Positions 16,657 to 26,511 are shown, numbered from the stretch's first letter. The stretch is DNA of 64,000 bases from Prosthecobacter debontii (GCA_945873125.1 CAMCBV010000008.1:23386-87385); one strand, 5' to 3'. The notes: generated by a model from the letters alone, not told the origin. Translations and numbers: made by a program.

Positions 16657-17117
16657 AAAAATTCTTGTTCGATTGCGGCACCCGAGACGACGGCATTTCC
16701 CTTGGATTGCTTGTGCTTCGGGTCGGAACCGGCTTCTTGATGCTGGCTGGCCATGGCCTTTCAAAAATTCAGGGCTTTGCAGAAAAATCCAAAGAGTTTC
16801 CCGTACCTGATTTCTTTCCTCTAAAATACTTGTCTCCCTCCATGAGCTTGACCGCAACGATTGGTGCGGAGGTTGGATGCGCCGCCTTGCTGGTTCTCGG
16901 TTTGGCAACCCGCCCCGCCGCTTTTATCCTCGCCTTCACCATGACCATCGCGGCTTTCAACATCCATGCGGCAGGTCCATGGTTCATGAGCGGTGGCAAT
17001 GGCGCAAAAGAACCCGCTTTGTTGTTTTTGATTCCCTGCATCGCGCTCCTGCTCACTGGCGCGGGTTCTTTTTCCATCGATGCGTCGATCCTCAAAGATC
17101 GCCGCCGGAATTGGTAA
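16653..17117 (+). CDS. DoxX-family membrane protein
   Basis: 154 residues with four hydrophobic helices. The pattern LGLLVLRVGTGFLMLAGHGL near the start, AEVGCAALLVLGLATRPAA in the middle and ALLFLIPCIALLLTGAGSFS near the end is typical of DoxX/DoxD-type proteins. Some act with sulfur or thiol redox enzymes, and most are uncharacterised. It overlaps the Jag-like gene by ATGA and precedes a thioesterase by 18 bp. Confidence 0.85.
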   Translation: MKKFLFDCGTRDDGISLGLLVLRVGTGFLMLAGHGLSKIQGFAEKSKEFPVPDFFPLKYLSPSMSLTATIGAEVGCAALLVLGLATRPAAFILAFTMTIAAFNIHAAGPWFMSGGNGAKEPALLFLIPCIALLLTGAGSFSIDASILKDRRRNW

Positions 17118-17135
17118 TTTCTCATATTTAACATT

Positions 17136-17480
17136 TTGGAAACCCATCGCCTAGTCATGCCGGGAGACTTGAATCATTACGGTTCATTGTTTGGAGGACG
17201 CATGCTGGCATGGGTTGACGAAGCGGCATGGATCGCAGCTTCTACCCAATTTCCACATTGCCAGTTCGTCACGATCGGCATGGATAAAGTCGAATTCCGC
17301 CAAGGAGTCGGTGATGGGACGATTCTGAAAATCAATTGCACCCTCGTGAAAAAAGGAAATTCATCCGCCACCTACCAAGTCGTCGTGACCGATGCGAAAA
17401 ACACTTCTGAAATTCCTGTTTTTCAAACCAAAGTCACTTTCGTTTCGGTGAACGACCAAGGCGAGAAACGAGCCATCTGA
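17136..17480 (+). CDS. acyl-CoA thioesterase (hotdog fold)
   Basis: 114 residues, start probably TTG at 17136 (no ATG is available before the conserved start THRLVMPGDLNHYGSLFGG). The motif GDLNHYGSLFGGRMLAWVDEAA carries the hotdog active-site Asn/Asp region of the YciA/BACH acyl-CoA thioesterase family, and VTIGMDKVEFRQGVGDG the second half. It hydrolyses acyl-CoA to free fatty acid and CoA. Shortish but complete for a single hotdog domain. Confidence 0.85.
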   Translation: METHRLVMPGDLNHYGSLFGGRMLAWVDEAAWIAASTQFPHCQFVTIGMDKVEFRQGVGDGTILKINCTLVKKGNSSATYQVVVTDAKNTSEIPVFQTKVTFVSVNDQGEKRAI

Positions 17481-17489
17481 TTTCTTAAG

Positions 17490-19070
17490 ATGCTTCACAC
17501 GCTTGATATCGTCCTTCCGCTTGAGAGTTCTGAAAAAGATGATGCGCGCAAGCTTGCCGCGGCGAGAATGTTAGGGATCGATTCCTCACGGATTCGTGGC
17601 ATTCGCCTGCGCAAGCATTCCATTGATGCGCGACAGCGGCAGGTAAAAGTGCAACTACGCATCGAAGTCTCTGTGGATGAAGATTTGCCGGAAGAGCCGA
17701 AACCTGTTTGGTCAGCGCCCGTCCTTTCCACCGATGCCAAAAAAATTCTCATCATCGGAGCCGGCCCTGCCGGATTGTTCGCCGCCCTGCGTTGTCTTGA
17801 GCTCGGACAGAAACCCATCGTCCTCGAACGTGGCAAAGACGCTTCCGCACGCCGCTTCGATCTCGCTCCCATTCTCCGTGAAGGTCGTGTGATCGAGGAC
17901 TCCAATTATTGCTTCGGCGAAGGCGGCGCCGGAACATTTTCAGATGGAAAACTTTACACCCGAGCCACCAAACGCGGCCCGGTCGCTGAAGTTTATCGGG
18001 TTCTCGTTGCCCATGGCGCTCCTGAAAAAATCCTGACCGATGCGCATCCCCACATTGGATCGAACCTTTTGCCAAACGTGGTCAAAGCGATACGCCAATC
18101 CATCATCGACCATGGAGGCGAAGTTCATTTTCACGCAAAAGTGAATGACCTCCTTGTCTCCCATGGAAAAATCCACGGCGTCACCACGCTCGACGGACGC
18201 GAGTTTGCCGGCGATGCGACGATCCTTGCCACGGGTCATTCCGCCAGAGACATGTATCGACTCCTGGCTCAAAAAGGCATTTTGATGGAGCACAAACCCT
18301 TCGCTATCGGCTTCCGCATCGAGCACAGGCAACCGTTTATCGACCGCCAGCAATATCACATTCCCGAAGGCCAACCACGTCCGGATCTGCTGCCCGCCGC
18401 GCGTTACCGGCTCGCCACCAAGATCGAAGATCGTGGCGTGCATTCCTTCTGCATGTGCCCGGGTGGCTGGATCGTTCCGGCGGCGACCGCTGATGAACAA
18501 GTCGTCGTCAACGGCATGTCGCTTTCCCGCCGAGACTCCCCTTTCGCCAATTCCGGTTTGGTCACCACCATCGAACCCGAGGATGTTGCGAATCTCATTC
18601 CCCAACACGGAATCCTAGCAGGCATTGCGTTTCAAGAAACCATCGAGCACTCAGCAAAACACGCGGGAGGAAACCAAACTCTCGGACAAGTCGCCCCAGC
18701 ACAGCGCGCCGCCGATTATCTGACGGGAAAGATTTCCCAAGACCTACCAGAAACCTCGTACTTCCCCGGATTGAACTCCGCTCCCCTACACGAGCTGCTT
18801 TCCAAGCCGATCACACGCCGCATCCGCCAAGGACTGAAACTGTTTAACCGCCAGATAAAAAATTACGCTTCATCGGAGGCATTGTTGTTAGGTTTTGAAA
18901 CCCGCACCTCGTCCCCCCTACGGATCCCACGCGATCCGGTGAACCTCGAACATCCGGAAATCTCGGGACTCTTCCCTTGCGGCGAAGGCGCAGGCTACGC
19001 CGGTGGAATCGTTTCCGCCGCACTGGACGGAATGAAAGTCGCGGAGGCGACGGCTGCAGTGAGTCGTTAG
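17490..19070 (+). CDS. FAD-dependent dehydrogenase (COG2509-type)
   Basis: 526 residues. The first about 80 residues form a small domain (RGIRLRKHSIDARQRQVKVQ) characteristic of this family. Then comes the dinucleotide-binding fold IIGAGPAGLFAALRCLELG (about 87-105) and the GRVIEDSNYCFGEGGAGTFSDG region, split here as EDSNYCFGEGGAGTFSDGKL. The C-terminal GEGAGYAGGIVSAALDGMK closes the FAD site. Family members are annotated as uncharacterised FAD dehydrogenases, and the substrate is unknown. Start ATG 9 bp after the thioesterase stop. Confidence 0.88.
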   Translation: MLHTLDIVLPLESSEKDDARKLAAARMLGIDSSRIRGIRLRKHSIDARQRQVKVQLRIEVSVDEDLPEEPKPVWSAPVLSTDAKKILIIGAGPAGLFAALRCLELGQKPIVLERGKDASARRFDLAPILREGRVIEDSNYCFGEGGAGTFSDGKLYTRATKRGPVAEVYRVLVAHGAPEKILTDAHPHIGSNLLPNVVKAIRQSIIDHGGEVHFHAKVNDLLVSHGKIHGVTTLDGREFAGDATILATGHSARDMYRLLAQKGILMEHKPFAIGFRIEHRQPFIDRQQYHIPEGQPRPDLLPAARYRLATKIEDRGVHSFCMCPGGWIVPAATADEQVVVNGMSLSRRDSPFANSGLVTTIEPEDVANLIPQHGILAGIAFQETIEHSAKHAGGNQTLGQVAPAQRAADYLTGKISQDLPETSYFPGLNSAPLHELLSKPITRRIRQGLKLFNRQIKNYASSEALLLGFETRTSSPLRIPRDPVNLEHPEISGLFPCGEGAGYAGGIVSAALDGMKVAEATAAVSR

Positions 19071-19093
19071 TTCTCGGAAAGACAGAAGAGATT

Positions 19094-19203
19094 AACTACG
19101 AATTTCACGGATAACACAAATGGTTGCTGATAAATCGCCGCTTCGAATGAACATCAACTAATCTGTCTTCGTATTCGTGTTATTCGTGAAATTCGTGGTT
19201 TAA
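19094..19203. repeat. family A inverted repeat (CACGAA version)
   Basis: The left arm is degenerate: AACTACGAATTTCACGGATA then ACACAAAT. The right arm, read on the minus strand, is AACCACGAATTTCACGAATA then ACACGAATACGAAG, a good nine-base periodic series. About 50 nt lie between. It sits between convergent genes, next to the ThuA stop codon. Confidence 0.8.
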
Positions 19204-19224
19204 AAACTTTGGTGCGAGTTCGGC

Positions 19225-20148
19225 TCACTTCCCTTTATCCAACTCAACCTTGTAGTCACCGATCGCCCATTGAATCCCAGCCAGGTAGTGACGTAAAATT
19301 TCAGGATTCCAATACATCTCGTGATTGTGTCCCAATGAGCAGTAGAAAACCCTGCCCTTTTGCCAGTTTCTTGCCCACGCGACTCCGTAGTCGTTATCCT
19401 CACGCTTCATGCCTTTGACTTGGGCGGATTTCTCAGGATCCAAGCGAAGCAGCATGTGTACTTTCGATGAATCATACGGCGCCTTGAACTGATAGATCTC
19501 TTCTTTGAAATCCAAGCGCTGACCCTTAAACATTTCCACCAGCGGATGTTTCTCCTGACCCGGCTCGACATAAATATTCACCTGAGAACCTGCGGTCCAT
19601 GGATGACCATTGAAATAGCCATTGATCATTTCTCCATACTCCGGCCACTCGTAAAACGTATCGGTCGCGGCATGTATCCCGATGAATCCGCCACCACCCT
19701 TGACAAAGGCCATCAGGCTTTCCTTGAGCTCCAATTCATACTTCGTTGCCGCCTCTTTTTCCTCCGCAGACATCTTCATCCACTGATCCTTGAACGGTGA
19801 GAACGGATTCATGGTCGTGCTCAGAAAACAGATGGCATCAAATTGATGGATCTTGTCTTTCTCAAAATTTGAAAGCTCATCGCTGATCACCGCCTCATAA
19901 GCGCCCGTTTTTTTACCCATTTCCTCGAGAGCGATTTTACCCGTGACGATGGATTGATGGCGAAAACCATTCGTACGTGAAAACACTAGTAACTTTCTAG
20001 GCTTCGTTGGCTTGGCATAAGCCTCGGCGGGAATCGATGCCGTGATTTTTTCAACCGCACCCGCCGGTGGCTGCTCCTTGGCGGGATTGTAGGCGACGAC
20101 CAAGGCCGCGATGACAGCCAATGTAGATGCAGGAAGAAGTGCTTTCAT
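19225..20148 (-). CDS. ThuA-domain protein, exported
   Basis: 307 residues from the ATG at 20148, which has AAGGA upstream; an in-frame ATG at 20178 is possible. N-terminal hydrophobic segment (about 5-22), then the class I glutamine-amidotransferase-like ThuA fold: KLLVFSRTNGFRHQSI, VKGGGGFIGIHAATDTFYEWP, VNIYVEPGQEKHPL, and VAWARNWQKGRVFYCSLGHN. ThuA-like proteins are abundant in PVC genomes, probably in sugar or glycan metabolism. It is divergent from the PVC cytochrome gene, with a 188-bp shared upstream region, and a second ThuA gene lies beyond it. Confidence 0.88.
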   Translation of the reverse strand: MKALLPASTLAVIAALVVAYNPAKEQPPAGAVEKITASIPAEAYAKPTKPRKLLVFSRTNGFRHQSIVTGKIALEEMGKKTGAYEAVISDELSNFEKDKIHQFDAICFLSTTMNPFSPFKDQWMKMSAEEKEAATKYELELKESLMAFVKGGGGFIGIHAATDTFYEWPEYGEMINGYFNGHPWTAGSQVNIYVEPGQEKHPLVEMFKGQRLDFKEEIYQFKAPYDSSKVHMLLRLDPEKSAQVKGMKREDNDYGVAWARNWQKGRVFYCSLGHNHEMYWNPEILRHYLAGIQWAIGDYKVELDKGK

Positions 20149-20336
20149 GTTGATTTGATCCTTGGGTTTCGTATTCATGTATCACCAGTTATCATCAGAT
20201 GCCGATCCTAAATTTACGGAAAATTCGCTTCTTTGACGGACTGGATGCTGGATAACAGGGCTCTCTTCCATAAAATCACAAAATTAGGAAAGTCCATGTA
20301 AAGGCCAGCCATTAAATAACGTATCCAAACTTTCCC

Positions 20337-23294
20337 ATGAAAAAACCCACCAACATTTCATCAACAATCCGCCGTTATCTCGCGATTTCATCAGGGCTCG
20401 CGGCCATGATTCCCCTGACTGCAAGCGCACAACTCCCCCTGCAGTCGGGAGATACCATCTGCATCATCGGTAACGGCCTTGCGGATCGCATGCAGCATGA
20501 CGGATGGGTTGAAACGTCACTTCAAAGCGAAATGGCCGATAAGAAACTGTCTTTTCGGAATCTGGCTGTCACCGGAGATACTGTGACTTCTCGGCCAAGA
20601 AGCAAGGGCGTGCCGCTGCCTGAAGATTGGCTGAAACTCTCTCAGGCGGACGTCATCTTTGTATTTTTTGGCTACAATGAGTCCTTCGCCGGTGAAAAAG
20701 GACTAAGCAATTTTAAGAGTGATCTCGGCAAGATGGTCGATCAATACAAGGCCACGAATTTCAATGGTGAGTCAGCTCCGCGATTGGTTCTTTTCTCGCC
20801 AATCGCCCATGAGGATCATCGCAGTCCCTTGCTTCCGGACGGCAAGGCAAACAATATCAACCTGGCGCTTTACACTGGCGCGATTCATGAAGTGGCCGAT
20901 GAAAAGCAGGTCGGCTTCGTCGATCTTTTCAACCCGATGCTGGCACTCTACGCCAAATCGAAAGAAAGGCTCACTTTGAACGGCGTGCATCTCCTTCCTG
21001 AGGGTAATCGCCAGCTTGCCGGTGTGATCGCCTCTGCGCTGACGGGTAAAAAAGTGGAAGTAACCGCCAAGCTGGAGCCGCTCCGCCAAGCCGTGCTGGA
21101 CAAGAACTGGCATTGGCACAACCGCTATCGGGCCACCGATGAAAATGACATCTGGGGTAGCCGGGCAGGACTGAAGTTTGTCAAGGGCCAGACCAACCGC
21201 GAAGTCCTGGAACATGAGCTCACCATGCTTGACGTGATGACCGCCAACCGCGATCCCAAGATTTGGGCCACAGCAAAGGGCAAGGAATATAAGGTGGACG
21301 ATTCAAACGTCCCCCAACCTATCGAGGTCATCTCGAACGTCGGCGGCCAAAGCAAGAGCTCGAGTGCTGAAAAAGAAGGCAGCAAGGATTACTTGGGCGG
21401 TGAAGAAGCGATCGAAAAAATGCACATTCCCGAGGGCTTTAAATTGAATCTGTTTGCCGATGAGAAGATGTTTCCCGCTCTGGCAAACCCGGTTCAAATG
21501 CAGGTGGATGGCAAAGGACGCCTCTGGGCCGCTTGCTGGAGCACTTATCCCAAGTGGGAGCCTCTCAAAGAAATGAGCGACAGGATCCTGATTCTTCCTG
21601 ATGAAAATCGCGATGGCGTGGCGGACAAGGCGATCGAGTTCGCCAAGGTGCACAACCCGCTCGGATTTGAATTTTGGGGCGGCGGGGTGATTGTCACCTC
21701 CCAGCCGGATATCCTTTTCCTGAAAGATACCGATGGTGATGACGTGGCGGATCTTCGTATCGTATTGGTGCAGGGAATCGGATCGGCAGACACCCACCAT
21801 GCAGCAAACAATTTAGTCATCGGACCGGACGGTGCGCTCTACTGGCAAAGCGGAATCTTCTTACAAAACAACTTTGAAAATCCCTGGGGACCTTCGCTCG
21901 CCACAACCGCATCCGGCATGTATCGTTTTGATCCCCGCCGCCACACCCTTACCTTTCACGCCGGCAACAGCCCGAATCCGCACGGCACCAGCTTCGACTA
22001 CTGGGGTTACCTCTTCGCAAACGACGGAACAGGCGGCAGATCCTATCAGGTTCGCCCGGACAAAAATGGCTTCAAGATGTTTCCTCTTGTGAAGATGGAA
22101 GTTCGCCCAGTCCCAGCTGATGCGATCGTCTCCAGCTCGAATTTTCCTGATGACATGCAACAGGATTTCCTAGTGTGCAACACGATTGGATACCTGGGAA
22201 TCAAACGGTATGAATTGCATCGTGACGACTACAAGGATGACAAAATTGACTACAAGCAGGGGGAAATATGGGGCACGCCAACTGACAACTTTCTCTTTAG
22301 TGATGATAAGAACTTCCGCCCAACCGATGCGGAATTCGGTGCGGACGGCGCTCTCTACATTGCTGACTGGCAGAACATCATCATAGGTCACATGCAGCAC
22401 AACATCCGTGATCCTTATCGTGACAAAAAACATGGACGCATTTACCGGATGATCTGCAAGGATCGCCCGCTTCAAAAACCCGTTGCCATCGATGGCCAGC
22501 CTATTGAAGCCTTACTTGAAAATCTCAAACATCCGGTTGATGGAGTGCGCCACCGCACCAGAATTGAGTTATCTGAACGTGATCCCGCAGCGGTCATCGC
22601 TGCCGTGGACAAGTGGATAAAGCAACTCGATCCCAATAAAAAAGAGGATGCCCACCACTTGCTCGAAGCTCTTTGGCAATACCAGCAACACGACGTTCGC
22701 AACGAAGCACTGCTGAACGTGGTTCTCAACTCGCCAGAACCTCATGCGCGCATCGCTGCCGCCACGGTCAAACATTTCTGGGGACCTGCCGATCCCACCC
22801 AAGGCAAGAAGCCCAGCCCTGTCGCGCCTCCGGATGAAAAAATCGCAGTGACGGTTCCAAGTCACCTGTCCAAGGAAGATGCAGCGGCCTATCGCCTCGG
22901 CGCGGAAGTCTTTCACCGTGATGCCCACTGCGCCACATGCCATCAGCCGGATGGTAAAGGCATGGATCCAGTCTACCCCCCACTTGTTGCGAGCCAGTGG
23001 GTCACCGGAGATGAGGAGCGTTTGGCCAAATTGACTCTTCATGGATTATGGGGGAAAATCGAGGTCAATGGCAAAACATATGATCCGACCAAAGGTGTTC
23101 CTCCCATGACCGCCTTCGGCTCATTGCTCGACGACAAGGAAATGGCTGCGGTGCTTACCTATGTTAGAAATTCTTGGGGCAATAAGGCTGATGCCGTGAA
23201 GCCAGAGACGATTAAAAAAGTTCGTGAAGCGACAAAAGACCGGAGCATTTTTTGGAAGCCGGAAGAATTGCTCAAGCAACATCCGATGAAATAG
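20337..23294 (+). CDS. PVC-type heme-binding protein: SGNH-like, propeller-like and cytochrome c domains
   Basis: 985 residues with a signal peptide (about 1-31). Domain order: SGNH/GDSL-like fold (about 35-245) in which the block I serine position reads IGNGLADRMQ, so the nucleophile Ser is missing; a propeller-like sugar-dehydrogenase-type domain (about 360-720; GWAACWSTYPKWEPL-like segments, DGALYIADWQN); a short helical repeat linker; and a cytochrome c domain with C865-A-T-C-H and a methionine-containing segment (PPMTAFG) for the distal ligand. Probably a periplasmic electron-transfer dehydrogenase of carbohydrate metabolism. It is followed by a ThuA gene 39 bp downstream. Confidence 0.9.
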   Translation: MKKPTNISSTIRRYLAISSGLAAMIPLTASAQLPLQSGDTICIIGNGLADRMQHDGWVETSLQSEMADKKLSFRNLAVTGDTVTSRPRSKGVPLPEDWLKLSQADVIFVFFGYNESFAGEKGLSNFKSDLGKMVDQYKATNFNGESAPRLVLFSPIAHEDHRSPLLPDGKANNINLALYTGAIHEVADEKQVGFVDLFNPMLALYAKSKERLTLNGVHLLPEGNRQLAGVIASALTGKKVEVTAKLEPLRQAVLDKNWHWHNRYRATDENDIWGSRAGLKFVKGQTNREVLEHELTMLDVMTANRDPKIWATAKGKEYKVDDSNVPQPIEVISNVGGQSKSSSAEKEGSKDYLGGEEAIEKMHIPEGFKLNLFADEKMFPALANPVQMQVDGKGRLWAACWSTYPKWEPLKEMSDRILILPDENRDGVADKAIEFAKVHNPLGFEFWGGGVIVTSQPDILFLKDTDGDDVADLRIVLVQGIGSADTHHAANNLVIGPDGALYWQSGIFLQNNFENPWGPSLATTASGMYRFDPRRHTLTFHAGNSPNPHGTSFDYWGYLFANDGTGGRSYQVRPDKNGFKMFPLVKMEVRPVPADAIVSSSNFPDDMQQDFLVCNTIGYLGIKRYELHRDDYKDDKIDYKQGEIWGTPTDNFLFSDDKNFRPTDAEFGADGALYIADWQNIIIGHMQHNIRDPYRDKKHGRIYRMICKDRPLQKPVAIDGQPIEALLENLKHPVDGVRHRTRIELSERDPAAVIAAVDKWIKQLDPNKKEDAHHLLEALWQYQQHDVRNEALLNVVLNSPEPHARIAAATVKHFWGPADPTQGKKPSPVAPPDEKIAVTVPSHLSKEDAAAYRLGAEVFHRDAHCATCHQPDGKGMDPVYPPLVASQWVTGDEERLAKLTLHGLWGKIEVNGKTYDPTKGVPPMTAFGSLLDDKEMAAVLTYVRNSWGNKADAVKPETIKKVREATKDRSIFWKPEELLKQHPMK

Positions 23295-23333
23295 GCATTC
23301 ACATTGCCATAACCCCAGACCACAACGCATTCC

Positions 23334-24344
23334 ATGAAAAAACTTCTCATCCTAGTTCCACTGCTTTCCTGCATGGCGTTTGCCAATACATCCGTCGTTT
23401 ACGAGGGCGCTTCCGGGCCGGGCTTCGGAAAACACATCGTGTTCCTCGCAAGCGATCATGAATACCGCGCCGAAGAAACCTGTCCGGCTCTGGCACGCAT
23501 TCTCGCCAAGCATTACGGCTTCAAATGCACTGTTGTCTTTGGCGTGGATGCAAATGGCTGCATCGAAGCAGGTTCCTCGAAGATCTCCGGATTGAGCGCG
23601 CTGAAACAAGCCGATCTGTTTTTCATATTTGCCCGCTTTCTCAATCCTCCCGCAGAGGAAATGGCGGAGATCGAAGCCTATCTCCAGCGTGGCGGACCGG
23701 TCGTCGGACTACGCACATCGTCCCATGCTTTCAAGATACCCGGAAATTCGACCTATGCAAAATATGACTTCAAATCCAAAGCAAACGGTTTTGAAAACGG
23801 CTTCGGACATCAGATCTTGGGAAATACGTGGGTGGGTCACTACGGACAAAATCACAAACAGGGAACTCGCATACAGATTGATGCGGCGCAAAAACAAAAC
23901 GTGATTCTCACGGGTGTAGGAGACAACGCCTTCTGCCATGCGGGCGCTTATGTCGGAAAGCCGGGCCCCGACTTCACCGTGCTGACCCATTCGCAACCGT
24001 TGGTTTCGATGGATCCCAAGGCGGAGCCAGACACCCAAAAGCCGCCCATGCCTTGCGCATGGACTCGCAGCTATGCGGACAAAGATGGAGACAAGCATCG
24101 GGTCTTCCACTCCACCCAAGGAGCATCCGAGGATATCTTGGACGAAAATTATCGTCGATTGATCATCAACGGCACGCTCTGGGCACTCGGCATGGAAACC
24201 ATCATCAAAACGGATTTGAACATCTCATTCGTTGGACCCTATCAACCCAGCACCTTCTCGTTTGGCGGACATGCCAAAGGGGTCAAACCGGCAGATCTGG
24301 CTGGCTGGGAATCCCCCATCATGCCCGCTCGCAAAGCGGATTGA
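23334..24344 (+). CDS. ThuA-domain protein, exported
   Basis: 336 residues with a signal peptide (cleavage near AFANTS, residue 19). ThuA-like features: IVFLASDHEYRAEETCP, CTVVFGVDANG, LQRGGPVVGLRTSSHAFK and YADKDGDKHRVFHSTQGA. It resembles the glutamine-amidotransferase-like fold of trehalose-utilisation proteins. Being 39 bp after the PVC cytochrome gene it is probably in the same transcript, acting in the periplasm on the same sugar. Confidence 0.85.
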   Translation: MKKLLILVPLLSCMAFANTSVVYEGASGPGFGKHIVFLASDHEYRAEETCPALARILAKHYGFKCTVVFGVDANGCIEAGSSKISGLSALKQADLFFIFARFLNPPAEEMAEIEAYLQRGGPVVGLRTSSHAFKIPGNSTYAKYDFKSKANGFENGFGHQILGNTWVGHYGQNHKQGTRIQIDAAQKQNVILTGVGDNAFCHAGAYVGKPGPDFTVLTHSQPLVSMDPKAEPDTQKPPMPCAWTRSYADKDGDKHRVFHSTQGASEDILDENYRRLIINGTLWALGMETIIKTDLNISFVGPYQPSTFSFGGHAKGVKPADLAGWESPIMPARKAD

Positions 24345-24437
24345 GCGAACGGCTTGCATCCTGAACCTTGTCGCCGACTATCCACTTGCTGGAGGGATCG
24401 TATTTCGTTTAGGAATTTGTAGATCCCGATTTATTCA

Positions 24438-25352
24438 ATGACTTCCCATACCACGCCTCTTACTGCCGCGCAGGCCAGAAAACTCCGGGAAATCCTTGAA
24501 GAGCAGGGTTTCGAGTTTGTTGAAAAGGCATACACCCTCTATTCGGCAAAAAAGGGCAAGCTGAACGTAAGCGTTTACGAGAAAGGACCGAAGGTTCTGA
24601 TTCAAGGCAAGGAGACCGAAGATTTCATCCGCTTCACTTTGGAACCGTTGGTCCTTGGCGAGGCGAAGTTGGGCTACGAGGAAATCACCGATCCCGAGCA
24701 CTTCGCTCCTCACTTCGGAATCGATGAAAGCGGCAAGGGCGACTTCTTCGGTCCGCTCGTCATCGCTGGCGTTTACACGAATGCGGAAATCACCCGCCAC
24801 CTCATCAAGGCCGGAATCACGGATTCAAAAAAAATCACCACGCCGGCGAAAATCCGCCAGCTCGCAGCGGTGATCAAAACCACACCGGGAATCGAGTTCG
24901 ACGTGATCGCACTTCGTCCCGAGAAATACAACGAGCTTTATGCCTCGTTCAAAAACCTCAATCGCATGCTCGCCTGGGGACATGCCACAGTCATTGAAGA
25001 ACTCGTCAGGAAACGCCCCGACTGCCCGCGCGCACTTTCCGATCAGTTTGCCAAGCCGGAAGTTTTGCAGCGTGCATTGAAACAAAAAAACATCACTCTC
25101 ACACTTGATCAGCGCACCAAGGGCGAATCCGACACCGCCGTTGCCGCCGCATCCATTCTTGCACGCGAACGATTCATCGATTGGATGGATGCCGCGACAA
25201 AAAAGATGGATTTTAAAATTCCGCTCGGTGCCTCAGCCGCGGTTGTGGCAGCTGGAAAAACCCTCGTAAAAGCACACGGCGCGGAAGCATTGGGCAAATT
25301 TGCGAAACTGCATTTCAAAACCACCGCGCAGGTTGGCGGGGAATTATTTTAA
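24438..25352 (+). CDS. rnhC: ribonuclease HIII
   Basis: 304 residues, the RNase HIII length. The N-terminal TBP-like substrate-binding domain (about 1-88) is followed by the catalytic domain with FGIDESGKGDFFGPL (D96, E97) and GITDSKKI carrying the third acidic residue. Conserved KGESDTAVAAASILARERF is also present. It cleaves the RNA strand of RNA-DNA hybrids. RNase HIII rather than only HII is uncommon outside Firmicutes, Chlamydiae and related groups, which is consistent with PVC origin. Confidence 0.93.
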   Translation: MTSHTTPLTAAQARKLREILEEQGFEFVEKAYTLYSAKKGKLNVSVYEKGPKVLIQGKETEDFIRFTLEPLVLGEAKLGYEEITDPEHFAPHFGIDESGKGDFFGPLVIAGVYTNAEITRHLIKAGITDSKKITTPAKIRQLAAVIKTTPGIEFDVIALRPEKYNELYASFKNLNRMLAWGHATVIEELVRKRPDCPRALSDQFAKPEVLQRALKQKNITLTLDQRTKGESDTAVAAASILARERFIDWMDAATKKMDFKIPLGASAAVVAAGKTLVKAHGAEALGKFAKLHFKTTAQVGGELF

Positions 25353-25356
25353 AGAT

Positions 25357-26511
25357 TCACATGACGAAAACCGGAATCCCCAGCCTGTCGGCAGCCTTGG
25401 CCAGCTCCGTGTTCGGCTTTGCCGTAAGAATGAAATCTATAGGCAGGGGTTTTGACCGATCGATTTCCTCAAGCTCTTGAGGATGCCTGCCGGTAACGAA
25501 CTCCCATTCAATATCAGCATGCAGAAATTTATCTCCGATCTCGGTCTCCTCGGAATCTGAAATCTTCCAGAACAAGGCCCGATGAGGCTTTTCTCCTCTT
25601 AATCCATCGTCCCCGAGCCAACTTCTTGGATTGAGAGATTTACGCATATAAACTTTCCAGCGCTCTTGCAGCCAAAACACATCCGGAAGCGAGACCCTCA
25701 TCGCCATTTCCAAAGCATTCATGCAGTTCTCCGAATGATAAGGCTTCTCCACCTTGTGATAACGCGCGCTCCATTTTCCGGGCGCCAGAGTGCGCAGCGA
25801 TAGAGCCAACACTTCACTCTTGCATCTCCTGACCAACAAACTTGGCAGCGGACTCACACGTGTCAGCCGTCCGAAAAAACCAACCACTTCACCTTGCTTG
25901 CCAACCCGCTGATCCGCCAGAATTCCAATCACGCCGTTATCTCTCAAAAATCCGCCGACCTGATGCAAATTGTTTCGCTTGGAAAACAAGCGGGTGCCAT
26001 CTGCCTCACGCAGCCTCACGACCCGCCCGTTCAAAATCGGATTGTTAAGCGGCCGGTAGAACGCACCGCTCTTCGTTCCCTTAGGAAAAAAATGATTCAT
26101 GCGTGTGAGCAGCTCCCAGTTCCCCATGTGAGCCAGCAAAAGCACCACCCCCCTCCCCTCTGCACACGCGTTTTCTAACAATTCGGGATTTTCAATCACC
26201 AACATATCATCGATGCCGCCTCCCTTTGCTTTGGGCGAGACCGATGAGCTCAGCAAATTCGCCACGGTGCGAACAAACGATTCCTTCGCCATTTTCTCAG
26301 CCGTTTCAAACTCCAGCGGCGCACAGGCGATCCGCAAGTTTCTGATGATGATTTCCCTACGCCCTTTCATGATCGGCCAGAGGAGTTTTCCAACAAACTC
26401 ACCGATTCGAAACACCGTCTCCGCAGGCAAAAGCCGCATCAGAGCCGTCACCAACGCATGCCCGAAAGCCTCCAACCGCCAGCTGATTCTTTTCCCGAAA
26501 GTCACAATCAT
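25357..26511 (-). CDS. lipid A biosynthesis acyltransferase-like protein (LpxL family)
   Basis: 384 residues, longer than the usual about 300. The N-terminal part matches LpxL/HtrB: membrane-proximal start, and the HX4E catalytic motif H128-M-G-N-W-E133 in VVLLLAHMGNWELL. GILADQRVGKQGEVVGFFG is the acyl-donor region. Residues about 300-384 (from PRSWLGDDGLRGEKPHRALF) form an extra C-terminal domain I do not recognise. It would add an acyl chain to lipid A, fitting a Gram-negative envelope. Its ATG abuts the upstream membrane-protein stop codon. Confidence 0.85.
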   Translation of the reverse strand: MIVTFGKRISWRLEAFGHALVTALMRLLPAETVFRIGEFVGKLLWPIMKGRREIIIRNLRIACAPLEFETAEKMAKESFVRTVANLLSSSVSPKAKGGGIDDMLVIENPELLENACAEGRGVVLLLAHMGNWELLTRMNHFFPKGTKSGAFYRPLNNPILNGRVVRLREADGTRLFSKRNNLHQVGGFLRDNGVIGILADQRVGKQGEVVGFFGRLTRVSPLPSLLVRRCKSEVLALSLRTLAPGKWSARYHKVEKPYHSENCMNALEMAMRVSLPDVFWLQERWKVYMRKSLNPRSWLGDDGLRGEKPHRALFWKISDSEETEIGDKFLHADIEWEFVTGRHPQELEEIDRSKPLPIDFILTAKPNTELAKAADRLGIPVFVM

